Below, one piece after another: positions 1-7,600 of a stretch of DNA of 11,852 bases. The translations under genes were made by a program, and so were the position numbers. The notes under the pieces were generated by a model. The model did not search any database. It was not told the DNA's origin and was given only the letters and a program-made list of their open reading frames with translations. The stretch is from Verrucomicrobiota bacterium (GTDB taxonomy: Bacteria; Verrucomicrobiota; Kiritimatiellia; B70-G9), in assembly GCA_003641465.1 (NCBI GenBank), contig QNAJ01000024.1, positions 1-11,852 of the forward strand, in the 5' to 3' direction. Each line of letters begins with the position of its first letter. Position 1 is the first letter of the stretch.

Positions 1-975
1 CAGCTCCAGATCCCGCAGCATCTGGAGATCTTCAGCAGTATTCCGGCCCGCTACAGTGAGCAGATCGCCGATCATCATCCCATTGGCTCCGGCTGCGAAG
101 ATGAGGGATTGAAGGTCCCGCAAGTGCACGCGACCGGCGCAGACCCTGATCTCCGCTTTGGGATTGGTGAGGCGGAACATAGCAATGGCCAGCAGCGCCT
201 CCAGAGGACGTATGGGAGAGAGATTCTGCAGGCGGGTTCCCGGCAGGGGAATGAGAAAGTTGATGGGGATTGAATCCACCTCCAGCTCCTGCAGCGCGCA
301 GGCCAGTTCAACGCGCTGTTCCAGGCTTTCTCCCATCCCCAGTATACCGCCGCTGCAGATCTCAAGGCCTGCACGCCGGGCATTCCTGATGGTTCTTACC
401 CGGTCGTCAAAGCTGTGGGTAGTACAGATCTTGTGGAAATGACTGGGGGCGGTCTCCAGGTTGTGGTGAAATCGCTTCAATCCCGCCTGCCTGAGTTCCT
501 GCAGCTCGTCCTCGTGCAAGGCTCCCAGAGAAGCACACCACGCCGGATGGCCCTTTGGTGGGTGGGAGCCGATCATTTCGACCAAGGCGGAGACGTCGTG
601 GCGGGAAAGGCGTGGCCCGCTGGTTACTACTCCGAAGTGCTGAATCGGAAAGCGCGCCGAAGCGTCCCGGGCCCGGACGATTTCAGCCGCAGGTTTGAGC
701 GGGTAGGAAGGAATGCCTGTGCTGTGGTGCCTGGACTGCGAGCAGAAGGCACAGTCCTCCGGACACGCGCCGCTTTTGGCGTTGATAATGGAACAGAGAA
801 GCGGGCGATCATCAAAGTAGTTACGTTTCATCATATTGGCGGCGGAGAGAATGTCCCACAGATAGTCCCGAGGCGTGGTGAGGACCTGTAGCGCCATTTC
901 AGGCGAGATGGCTCGGCCGGCGGACGCGCGTCGCTTGGCCTCCGTCACCAGTGTTCTATATGAAAAAGATGACAT
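1..975 (-). CDS. bioB: Biotin synthase (radical SAM), C-terminal end cut off by window edge
   Basis: Biotin synthase converts dethiobiotin to biotin by radical SAM sulfur insertion, the last step of biotin synthesis, in the cytoplasm. The 325 codons in the window are almost the whole protein (family about 320-350 residues). The radical SAM motif CPEDCAFC lies at residues 71-78 and is followed by SQS. HHNLET (170-175) matches the BioB YNHNLDT block. CSGGILGMGES starts at C207, VDSIPINFLIPLPGT spans 233-247, and the IRVCAGR block contains R277. Residues equivalent to E. coli C128, C188 and R260 are C147, C207 and R277, but the Cys97 position (around 114-116) reads FGV, with no cysteine. Extra cysteines occur at 184, 226 and 279. 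The ATG at 975 is chosen by family length, although no clear Shine-Dalgarno precedes it; the start codon lies in the base of a possible hairpin (973-1015). It sits 74 bases downstream of the SGNH gene on the same strand. No BirA operator was recognised. Confidence 0.95.
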   Translation of the reverse strand, partial: MSSFSYRTLVTEAKRRASAGRAISPEMALQVLTTPRDYLWDILSAANMMKRNYFDDRPLLCSIINAKSGACPEDCAFCSQSRHHSTGIPSYPLKPAAEIVRARDASARFPIQHFGVVTSGPRLSRHDVSALVEMIGSHPPKGHPAWCASLGALHEDELQELRQAGLKRFHHNLETAPSHFHKICTTHSFDDRVRTIRNARRAGLEICSGGILGMGESLEQRVELACALQELEVDSIPINFLIPLPGTRLQNLSPIRPLEALLAIAMFRLTNPKAEIRVCAGRVHLRDLQSLIFAAGANGMMIGDLLTVAGRNTAEDLQMLRDLEL

Positions 976-1015
976 GCCGGGCAGCCGGAAAGTCTAATTG
1001 AAGGCTGGCAGCATG
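973..1015 (-). promoter_or_regulatory. Possible hairpin enclosing the bioB start codon
   Basis: Two nested inverted repeats flank the bioB start: an outer CATGC (973-977) with GCATG (1011-1015), and an inner CAGCC (982-986) with GGCTG (1003-1007), leaving a 16-base AT-rich loop. On the bioB mRNA the start codon would lie inside the outer stem, and there is no obvious Shine-Dalgarno between the stems. It could mask translation initiation or simply be chance; each stem is only 5 bp. Low confidence. Confidence 0.25.
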
Positions 1016-1049
1016 TCTACTTTTGCCGCGGCTACAGGAGCTGCGGGCC

Positions 1050-1649
1050 CTAATGTGTCACTACGATCATATGGGCCAGCGTTTCGGCGATCACGCGGTA
1101 CCCGCGTCCATTGGGATGGATGTGATCGCTGCGCATTTGCGGACGGGACAGGACCCGGGAAAGAACTTTCGGCTCGAGAGGAATACCATATTTACGCGAA
1201 AGATGTTCATAGAGGGGTGCGCAACGCAGAACCACCCCCGGCCGGGGCACCCCGAGAAGGATAACTTGCGCGCCGGATCGGCGGCATTCTTCGATCATTG
1301 CCGCCAGATTCTGCTCGATAGTGTTTTCCGGCACGTTCTGAAGCAGGTCATTCCCCCCATGACAGATTATGACCAGATCCGGCCGGTAACGTTGGAGAAG
1401 CTGCGGGAGGCGCAGCCTTCCCTGAGCGGAGATTTCGCCGGGTACACCGGCATTGATAACGCGGCAACCGGTAATCTCCTGCAAAACGGCGGGATAACTT
1501 TCCTTTTGTTCGGCTCCGGTTCCGTGGGTAAGGCTGTCACCAAAGCAGAGAATAGTTGACCCCGAGGCTATCCGGACAGTGGGGCGGGAACAGGCATTAA
1601 GTAGAAAGCACGCGACTGTAGCCGCAAGAACCGTCCGGACGGGTGGCAT
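1050..1649 (-). CDS. SGNH/GDSL-family lipoprotein hydrolase (TesA/arylesterase-like)
   Basis: This is a 199-residue secreted esterase or acyl-hydrolase of the SGNH superfamily. The N-terminus is a lipoprotein signal: a hydrophobic segment (residues 7-17) followed by the lipobox LNAC with C20 as the lipidated cysteine, so it is probably membrane-anchored outside the cytoplasm. Block I is FGDSLTHG with nucleophile S39. Block II is NAGVPGE with oxyanion glycine G68, block III is GGND with N100, and block V is SDHIHPNG with D175 and H178. Order and spacing resemble E. coli TesA (thioesterase I/lysophospholipase L1). The natural substrate cannot be told. The frame stays open upstream through the ferredoxin gene, but the ATG at 1649 is preferred because it places a signal peptide directly at the N-terminus; its ribosome binding site is weak. 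It lies between ferredoxin and bioB on the same strand, and a strong hairpin (1746-1774) separates it from ferredoxin. Confidence 0.88.
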   Translation of the reverse strand: MPPVRTVLAATVACFLLNACSRPTVRIASGSTILCFGDSLTHGTGAEQKESYPAVLQEITGCRVINAGVPGEISAQGRLRLPQLLQRYRPDLVIICHGGNDLLQNVPENTIEQNLAAMIEECRRSGAQVILLGVPRPGVVLRCAPLYEHLSRKYGIPLEPKVLSRVLSRPQMRSDHIHPNGRGYRVIAETLAHMIVVTH

Positions 1650-1745
1650 AGACAGCCTGCGGGAGACGGCCTTCTCGCCTCGGCCCGTTGCAGAGATCAC
1701 AGCCGGCAGCAGCGGAGGCGAGGTGAAGAGCTTGGCAGGATACTC

Positions 1746-1774
1746 TGGGGAGCGGGTCCGTGACCCGCTCCCCA
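1746..1774 (-). terminator. Perfect 13-bp hairpin downstream of ferredoxin
   Basis: GGGGAGCGGGTC (1747-1758) and GACCCGCTCCCC (1762-1773) are exact reverse complements around a 3-base loop (CGT); the flanking T1746/A1774 pair extends the stem to 13 bp. It lies about 70 bases past the ferredoxin stop and about 100 bases before the SGNH start. That placement suits a transcription terminator or an mRNA-stabilising stem. No T-run follows on either strand, so it is not a textbook intrinsic terminator. The rest of the 1650-1840 spacer shows no gene. Confidence 0.5.
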
Positions 1775-1840
1775 TCAGCTCCGAAGTCTCGTATTCGCGG
1801 CAGCGGGGATTACCGCCTCGCATCCGGGCGTTTCGTAGAA

Positions 1841-2029
1841 TCAGTCTTCGCTGATTTGGATACATTCCACCGGGCAACTCTGTGCTGCTTCCCGGACACA
1901 ATCTTCCTGATCTTCGGGCACCACGTCGACTTTGACAACCGCGACATCTTCCATTTCGAAGATTTCCGGACAGGTGTCGCAGCACAGCCCGCAGGCGGTA
2001 CAGGTGTCCGCGTCGATAGTGACCTTCAT
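1841..2029 (-). CDS. Single-cluster [4Fe-4S] ferredoxin
   Basis: This is a 62-residue acidic electron-carrier protein. The cluster motif is C10-TA-C13-GL-C16, with C52 followed by proline as the likely fourth ligand. The second half has lost the other ligands of a two-cluster ferredoxin. C20 and C44 occupy the positions that form a disulfide in some monocluster ferredoxins, for example those of Thermotoga and Desulfovibrio. C17 and C56 are additional. Family knowledge says such ferredoxins accept electrons from pyruvate:ferredoxin oxidoreductase, the gene immediately upstream on the same strand (187-base gap), so pairing with that enzyme is a natural inference. The ATG at 2029 is fixed by a strong GGGAGGAA ribosome binding site about 4 bases upstream. 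The gap to the oxidoreductase contains no gene and no promoter I could call with confidence. Confidence 0.95.
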   Translation of the reverse strand: MKVTIDADTCTACGLCCDTCPEIFEMEDVAVVKVDVVPEDQEDCVREAAQSCPVECIQISED

Positions 2030-2216
2030 GTTTTCCTCCCTCCACTCACATGCTTCTTGAACGCAGGCCGGCGCGTCGCAGACTGCTCCCACGCGGCCTG
2101 ACAGCGCAATAAACGCGCCAATCTTTTCCAGTATGGGGAAGCCGAAAGCAACACATTTTTTAGGACGGCACTGCAGGGCGCTATCTGCGGGCCCGGGAGC
2201 CTGCCGTGAGGACCGC

Positions 2217-5200
2217 TCACTCGCCGGCCCATCGCTGGTACATGCGCCATCTTTCTTCCACATCCTTCTGGGCCAGATCCAGGAGCCGTTCCGCTCGTTC
2301 GGGATCGGATTGCATCAGAGACCGGTAACGGATTTCGTTCAGGGCATAGTCCCGGAAGGGAATGGATGGGGGCTTGGAATCCAGTTGAAATGGATTTTTG
2401 CCCTGCTCGGCCAGACGCGGATCATACCGGTAGAGCGGCCAATATCCGCTTTTGACCGCCAGCTTCTGCTGCTCGACTCCCTTGATCATATTTATGCCGT
2501 GGGCAATGCACTGGCAGTAGGCGATAATCAAAGAGGGCCCGGGGTACGATTCCGCTTCCAGGAAGGCGCGGATGGTATGGCGCGGATTGGCTCCCATGGC
2601 TATACGGGCGACGTATACGGTGCCGTAGCACATCGCCATCATCCCGAGGTCCTTCTTCGCGAGAGGTTTCCCGGCGGCGGCAAACTTGGCAATGGCACCT
2701 CGGGGCGTAGCTTTGGACATCTGACCTCCAGTGTTGGAGTACACCTCCGTATCCAGAACCAGCGCATTCACATTGCGACCGGAAGCCAGCACATGGTCAA
2801 GACCACCGTAGCCGATGTCGTAAGCCCATCCATCCCCACCCACCAGCCATATGGAGCGACGGATGAGCGCGTCCGCCACACCTGCCAGGAGCTTGGCTTC
2901 AGGCGCGTTGACTTTCGTGAGTCTGTCTTTCAACTCGGCTACCCGGGCGCGCTGGGCGGCGATTTCTGCCTCGGAATCCTGCGCTGATTGAATCAGCGCC
3001 TCCGCAAGGTCCTCCCCGACTTGCGGAGCCAGTTTGCGCAGCAGCTCCTCGGCGAACTCACGGTGCTTATCGGTGGTCAGCCGGAAACCGAATCCGAACT
3101 CCGCGTTGTCCTCAAAGAGGGAGTTGGACCAAGTGGGCCCTCTACCTTCGCGGTTGACGGTCCAGGGTGTAGTCGGAAGATTGCCTCCATAGATAGAAGA
3201 GCAGCCCGTGGCATTGGCGATCATGGCCCGGTCTCCAAAGAGCTGGCTCATCAGTCTGAGATAGGGTGTCTCCCCGCAACCCGCGCAGGCACCGGAGAAC
3301 TCAAAAAGCGGCTCGGCAAACTGGACGCCCTTCACTGTGCTCAGATCAAGTTTGGTCCGGTCCGGCTGGGGCAGCTTGCGTTTGAAGAACTCCCAGCAGG
3401 CCTTCTCCCTCTCCAAAATGGGGATCTTGTCCACCATATCCAGGGCCTTGTGACCTTCCCGCTTCTTGTCTTTTGCAGGACAGAGCTCGACACACAAGCC
3501 ACACCCGGTGCAGTCTTCCGGACTGACCTGAATGGTGAAGCGGGTGCCGGGATCCACATCTTTCCCCTTAAGGGGTGCGGACTTAAAGCCTGAGGGTGCG
3601 TCAGCCAGAGCCTGCTCGGGATAGAACTTGGCCCGGATGCACGCGTGGGGACAAACGAAAGAACACATTCCGCACTGTGTGCATATTTCGGGATCCCATT
3701 CAGGAATGGTCAGTGCGATATTGCGTTTTTCCCAGCGAGTGGTTCCGGTAGGCCAGGTTCCATCCGATGGGAATACACTTACCGGCAGATTGTCGCCGTT
3801 CCCGCGGATAATTTCTGCGGTCACCTTCTGTACGAATTGCGGTGCCTCCGGGGGTACCGGCGGTCGCATTTCGATCTCACTTGTAGCACGTTCGGGAACC
3901 TTAACCTCGTGAAGATGGGATAGAGCCGCATCCACCGCGGCGAAATTTTTTTCGACGACATCACGGCCCTTTCTGCCGTAGGTCTTTTCGATGGCCGCCT
4001 TTATTTTCCGGATCGCCTCATCCTTCGGCAGGATGCCCGAGATCGCAAAGAAGCAGGTCTGCATTACTGTATTGATCCGATTGCCCATGCCGGCTTCGCG
4101 AGCCACCCGGTAGCCGTCAATGACATAGAAGCGAAGCTTCTTCTGAATAATCTGTTCCTGGACCTGCCGTGGCAGCTTGTCCCATACTTCATCCGGTCCG
4201 AAGGGACTGTTCAGGAGGAAGATTCCGCCTTCCTGAGCGTATTTCAGCATGTCTATCTGTTCCACGAATACGAACTGATGGCAGGCGACGAAATTGGCCG
4301 ACTGAATGAGGTAGGTGGAACGTATCGGATCAGGACCGAAGCGCAGATGCGATACTGTACGCGCTCCGGCCTTCTTGGAATCATAGACGAAATAGCCTTG
4401 AGCGTAATTGTCGGTCTCTTCGCCGATAATCTTGATGGAGTTCTTGTTGGCGCCGACGGTGCCATCCGCGCCCAGCCCGAAGAACATCGCCCGATGTACC
4501 GTCTCGGGCTCCACGCTGAATGACGGGTCGAAGTCCAGACTCGAGCCCGAAACATCGTCGTTGATGCCTATGGTAAAGTGGTTCTTGGGCCGGCTCTTTT
4601 TCAATTCGTCGAGTACCGCCTTGACCATCGCCGGGGTGAATTCCTTGGACGACAACCCGTAGCGACCGCCTACGATCAGAGGCTTCTGCCCGGTGACCAT
4701 GGTCCCTTCAGAGGCCGCCTGATCGAATGCCGCCACGACGTCCTTATATAATGGTTCGCCTTCACTGCCGGGCTCCTTGGTTCGGTCCAGCACCGCGATA
4801 GACTTGGTTGAGGGAGGAATGGCGGCCATAAGGTGACGCATGGAGAACGGCCGGTACAGGTGAACTTTGATGACCCCGACTTTCTCGCCCTGCGCGCAGA
4901 GATACTCCACGGTTTCGATTGCGGCTTCGGCTCCGGAGCCCATTAAGATCAGAATTCGCTCGGCATCAGGAGCGCCGTGGTAGTCAAACAGGGAATACTT
5001 TCTGCCGGTGACCTCAGCCAACCGGTTCATCACGTTCTCCACGATCTCGGGGACCCGCTGATAGTAGGGGTTGACAGTCTCGCGGTTCTGGAAAAACACG
5101 TCCGGATTCTGCGCGGTGCCGCGCAGCACGGGGCGTTCCGGATTCAGAGCGCGTTGCCGATGTTGAAGGACGAAGTCATCGTTTATCACCGCGCGTATCT

Positions 5201-5777
5201 GTTCGTCTTCGATAAGCTGGATCTTGCTGACCTCGTGGGAGGTGCGGAAGCCGTCGAAAAAGTGCAGGAAAGGGATCCGTGATTCGAGGGTGGCCGCGTG
5301 GGCCACCAGGGCCATGTCCATGGCTTCCTGGACGGAAGATGAGGCCAGCAGCGCGAAGCCGGTCTGGCGGGTGGCCATCACGTCGGAGTGGTCGCCGAAG
5401 ATGGACAGCGCGTGGGTAGCTACGGTTCGCGCCGAAACGTGGAAAACCGTGGGGGTGAGCTCTCCGGCGATCTTGTACATGTTGGGTATCATGAGCAGGA
5501 GGCCCTGAGACGCGGTAAAGGTACTGGTCAGTGCGCCGGCCTGCGCCGCCCCGTGAACCGATCCACTGGCGCCTCCCTCGGACTGCAGTTCTACTACATG
5601 CGGAATTGTACCCCAGATATTGGTCCGTCCTTGTGCTGACCACTCATCGGCATGCTCACCCATAGGTGAAGAGGGGGTGATAGGGTATATTGCGCAGACT
5701 TCGCTGAGCTTGTGAGCAATATGGGCGGCGGCCTCATTGCCGTCAATCACAACCCACGTTCCTTTAGCTTTTTTCAT
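2217..5777 (-). CDS. nifJ: Pyruvate:ferredoxin (flavodoxin) oxidoreductase, single-chain
   Basis: This 1186-residue homodimer-type enzyme oxidises pyruvate and CoA to acetyl-CoA and CO2 and passes two electrons to ferredoxin or flavodoxin; it is cytoplasmic and oxygen-sensitive. Domains in order: the N-terminal pyruvate-binding domain, with YPITPSSPMGEHADEW at 31-46, the TPP glutamate E63 and R117; domain II, then the gamma/CoA-associated domain (about 400-630, with GLGADGTVGANK); a two-cluster ferredoxin insert with CTQCGMCSFVC (699-709) and CTGCGLCVELC (756-766); and the TPP domain. The proximal-cluster cysteines are C831, C834, C859 and C1090 (in CIAHG). TPP/Mg2+ residues lie in GGDGWAYDIG (about 980-989) and in the DTEVYSNTGGQ segment (about 1009-1019). 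Length is normal, and it lacks the long C-terminal extension of the Desulfovibrio africanus enzyme. The ATG at 5777 has GAGGAG about 8 bases upstream. It is the first gene of the minus-strand block, divergent from the protease, and is followed by its likely partner ferredoxin. Confidence 0.98.
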   Translation of the reverse strand: MKKAKGTWVVIDGNEAAAHIAHKLSEVCAIYPITPSSPMGEHADEWSAQGRTNIWGTIPHVVELQSEGGASGSVHGAAQAGALTSTFTASQGLLLMIPNMYKIAGELTPTVFHVSARTVATHALSIFGDHSDVMATRQTGFALLASSSVQEAMDMALVAHAATLESRIPFLHFFDGFRTSHEVSKIQLIEDEQIRAVINDDFVLQHRQRALNPERPVLRGTAQNPDVFFQNRETVNPYYQRVPEIVENVMNRLAEVTGRKYSLFDYHGAPDAERILILMGSGAEAAIETVEYLCAQGEKVGVIKVHLYRPFSMRHLMAAIPPSTKSIAVLDRTKEPGSEGEPLYKDVVAAFDQAASEGTMVTGQKPLIVGGRYGLSSKEFTPAMVKAVLDELKKSRPKNHFTIGINDDVSGSSLDFDPSFSVEPETVHRAMFFGLGADGTVGANKNSIKIIGEETDNYAQGYFVYDSKKAGARTVSHLRFGPDPIRSTYLIQSANFVACHQFVFVEQIDMLKYAQEGGIFLLNSPFGPDEVWDKLPRQVQEQIIQKKLRFYVIDGYRVAREAGMGNRINTVMQTCFFAISGILPKDEAIRKIKAAIEKTYGRKGRDVVEKNFAAVDAALSHLHEVKVPERATSEIEMRPPVPPEAPQFVQKVTAEIIRGNGDNLPVSVFPSDGTWPTGTTRWEKRNIALTIPEWDPEICTQCGMCSFVCPHACIRAKFYPEQALADAPSGFKSAPLKGKDVDPGTRFTIQVSPEDCTGCGLCVELCPAKDKKREGHKALDMVDKIPILEREKACWEFFKRKLPQPDRTKLDLSTVKGVQFAEPLFEFSGACAGCGETPYLRLMSQLFGDRAMIANATGCSSIYGGNLPTTPWTVNREGRGPTWSNSLFEDNAEFGFGFRLTTDKHREFAEELLRKLAPQVGEDLAEALIQSAQDSEAEIAAQRARVAELKDRLTKVNAPEAKLLAGVADALIRRSIWLVGGDGWAYDIGYGGLDHVLASGRNVNALVLDTEVYSNTGGQMSKATPRGAIAKFAAAGKPLAKKDLGMMAMCYGTVYVARIAMGANPRHTIRAFLEAESYPGPSLIIAYCQCIAHGINMIKGVEQQKLAVKSGYWPLYRYDPRLAEQGKNPFQLDSKPPSIPFRDYALNEIRYRSLMQSDPERAERLLDLAQKDVEERWRMYQRWAGE

Positions 5778-5993
5778 TGGACCATCTCCTCATTAGCCGT
5801 CTTTTCTCAAGGTCAGGACAAAGGGATACCAACATCATACCACCGTACACAGGGCGGTCGTAATATCAATTACTATTTTCCCGCTGCCGAGTTCCGCCCA
5901 TGAACGCGGAATTCCGGGGCTCTGTCTTGTGTCAACAGACAGATACGCGGTAGGCTGTTGAAGCAACACCACAGAAAGCCTGAGGAGGAATCC
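5778..5993. promoter_or_regulatory. Divergent intergenic region with promoters for the oxidoreductase and the protease
   Basis: These bases separate two divergently transcribed genes and so must hold both transcription starts. There is an AT-rich pocket at about 5860-5880. A TATGAT hexamer read on the minus strand (around 5836-5841) could be a -10 box for the oxidoreductase, but no good -35 box lies at standard spacing. For the protease, TTGTGT (5927-5932) and TAGGCT (5951-5956) are 18 bases apart but match the consensus poorly. Nothing resembling a gene is present. Confidence 0.55.
5892..5943. promoter_or_regulatory. Cluster of short palindromes, possible operator sites
   Basis: Three exact dyads are packed together upstream of the protease: TTCCGC (5892-5897) with GCGGAA (5906-5911); the 10-bp palindrome CGGAATTCCG (5907-5916), which overlaps the first; and TCTGTC (5921-5926) with GACAGA (5938-5943). 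Such symmetry is typical of sites bound by dimeric regulators, and the last dyad overlaps the weak candidate protease promoter. No known operator consensus was recognised, so this is suggestive only. Confidence 0.35.
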
Positions 5994-7556
5994 ATGAACA
6001 ACCGGACGATTGGATGGGCGAGAAGGAAGACGTTCCTGTGTATGGCGTTTCTGGGATTGCTCCAGGGACTTCCGGCAGGGGCAGCCGGGTCTCCGACAGG
6101 CACCCCAGTGCCGGACGCTGAGCAGATCAAGGATGCCATCGTCAAGGTATATGCAGTACAGAACCCTCCCGATTACTATGAACCCTGGAGCATGCGCGGG
6201 ATGCGGTCGGTGTCCGGATCGGGGTGCATCATCAGTAAGAGAAGGATACTTACCAATGCTCATGTTGTCAGTGACCGGACGTTTATCCTGGTGAGGCGTT
6301 TCGGACAGACGCGGAAGTTCCGCGCCAAGGTTATAGCGGTTTCCCATGAGGCCGACCTTGCGGTGCTGACGGTGGAAGACGACGAGTTCTGGGAATCGGT
6401 GAATCCGCTGGAGGTCGGGTCTCTGCCTGATCCGCAGACAGAGATCGCGGTGTATGGTTTCCCCTTGGGCGGAGATTATCTGAGCGTCACCAAGGGGGTG
6501 ATTTCGCGAATCGAGCATCGGACCTATACCCACAGCTCGTGCTTTCTGCTGGCGGCACAGATAGATGCCGCCATCAACCCGGGTAACAGCGGGGGACCTG
6601 CGGTTGCCGACGGCAAAGTGATCGGGGTGGTCATGCAGGGGATGCCCTCGGCAGAAAACATAGGATACATTGTTCCGTCACCCGTCATCCGTCACTTTCT
6701 GGAAGATATCAGCGACGGAAGATATGACGGATTCCCCAGCCTGGGGGTCGTGCTGCAGGAGACCGAGAACCGCGACATGAAGCGCTACTTCGGAATGTCT
6801 CCAGAGGGCGAGGGCGTGCTGGTACTGAAGGTTGCGCCAGGGTCGCCGGCTGACGGGGTGATACATCCCGGCGACATTCTGCTTGAAGTGGACGGATGCC
6901 CGGTGGCCGAGGACGGAACGGTAGAGTTCCGCCACCGGCAGAGGACAAGTGTGGCGTACTGCATTCAGCGTCATCAGATCGGAGACACGATTCCGGTGAA
7001 GCTGCTCCGGAACGGGAAGGAGATGGAGGTCGAGGTCGTACTTGCACGGCCGATGCAGGAAGACTGGCTGATTCCGAACCAGCTCTATGACGTACTGCCG
7101 ACCTACTATATTTATGGCGGACTGGTTTTCATGCCGCTGACCCGCAACTATCTGATGTCGTGGGGACCGAACTGGTTCAATAACGCTCCCAAGGAGCTGG
7201 TGGCGATGCTTTCCGACAACCTCAAGCGGCCTGACCGTGATGAGGTGGTGCTGTTGACCAAGGTGCTAGCCGGGTCGGTGAACGAGGGTTACCACCAGTG
7301 GAACAATTGGGTGATAGAAAAGGTGAACGGTGTGTCTATCCGCAATCTCCGCCATCTTGTCAGACTGGTAGAGAGCTCAAGAGAGGGATTTGTGGTATTT
7401 GAGAACGACAGAGGGCAGAAGATCATACTGGACCGGGCCAAGGTCGCAGAGGCGACGCCGCAGATCCTGAAGACATACCACATCCCGGCTGACCGTTCAC
7501 CGGATCTGAGGGACAGTTGGCCCAAAGACGTCTCTGCGGGAGATACAGGTTCCTGA
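5994..7556 (+). CDS. Secreted HtrA/Deg-type serine protease with PDZ domains (plant DEG9-like layout)
   Basis: This is a 520-residue periplasmic or exported trypsin-fold protease that probably handles misfolded or damaged envelope proteins. A signal peptide covers about residues 1-31 (RRK, hydrophobic core 14-25, then AGA-AG). The catalytic triad is visible: H90 in TNAHVV, D121 in HEADLAVL and S199 in NPGNSGGP. The stretch from YGFPLGGD through SVTKGVISRIEHR to QIDAAINPGNSGG, the ENIGYIVPSPVI segment and GFPSLGVVLQ follow the pattern I know from plant DEG9 and related Deg proteases more closely than E. coli DegP. A PDZ domain lies at about 245-350 (GVLVLKVAPGSPADG, then HPGDILLEVDG). A second PDZ-like C-terminal region (about 370-480, with YGGLVFMPLTRNYL) also matches that subgroup. 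The ATG at 5994 is chosen over an in-frame TTG 36 bases upstream because AGGAGG lies 5 bases before it and the signal peptide starts there. It is divergent from the oxidoreductase gene. Confidence 0.95.
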   Translation: MNNRTIGWARRKTFLCMAFLGLLQGLPAGAAGSPTGTPVPDAEQIKDAIVKVYAVQNPPDYYEPWSMRGMRSVSGSGCIISKRRILTNAHVVSDRTFILVRRFGQTRKFRAKVIAVSHEADLAVLTVEDDEFWESVNPLEVGSLPDPQTEIAVYGFPLGGDYLSVTKGVISRIEHRTYTHSSCFLLAAQIDAAINPGNSGGPAVADGKVIGVVMQGMPSAENIGYIVPSPVIRHFLEDISDGRYDGFPSLGVVLQETENRDMKRYFGMSPEGEGVLVLKVAPGSPADGVIHPGDILLEVDGCPVAEDGTVEFRHRQRTSVAYCIQRHQIGDTIPVKLLRNGKEMEVEVVLARPMQEDWLIPNQLYDVLPTYYIYGGLVFMPLTRNYLMSWGPNWFNNAPKELVAMLSDNLKRPDRDEVVLLTKVLAGSVNEGYHQWNNWVIEKVNGVSIRNLRHLVRLVESSREGFVVFENDRGQKIILDRAKVAEATPQILKTYHIPADRSPDLRDSWPKDVSAGDTGS

Positions 7557-7600
7557 GCGGGGGCTGGCTGCGTTGTGGGGCGAGCTCTTGGTGCGGGGAA

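Noticed and set aside
976..1049. BirA operator upstream of bioB
   Set aside because: I looked for the TTGT-AACC ... GGTT-ACAA type dyad and saw none; only the short hairpin reported above is present.
1050..2045. A 331-residue version of the SGNH hydrolase starting inside the ferredoxin gene
   Set aside because: It would overlap the whole ferredoxin gene and the 13-bp hairpin and would bury the lipoprotein signal in the middle of the protein. The ATG at 1649 fits far better.
2133..2987. Long plus-strand open frame (284 codons) antisense to the oxidoreductase
   Set aside because: It lies almost wholly inside the oxidoreductase gene, whose protein matches its family throughout this stretch. 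The antisense translation shows no recognisable motif.
5778..5993. Replication origin at the strand-switch point
   Set aside because: Gene direction diverges here, but no DnaA-box-like TTATCCACA motifs or AT-rich unwinding repeats are present. Divergent promoters explain it.
5835..6533. Minus-strand open frame of 232 codons over the protease 5' end and intergenic region
   Set aside because: The protease is conserved on the other strand here. The antisense product has no domain and low-complexity His/Arg/Pro content typical of shadow frames.
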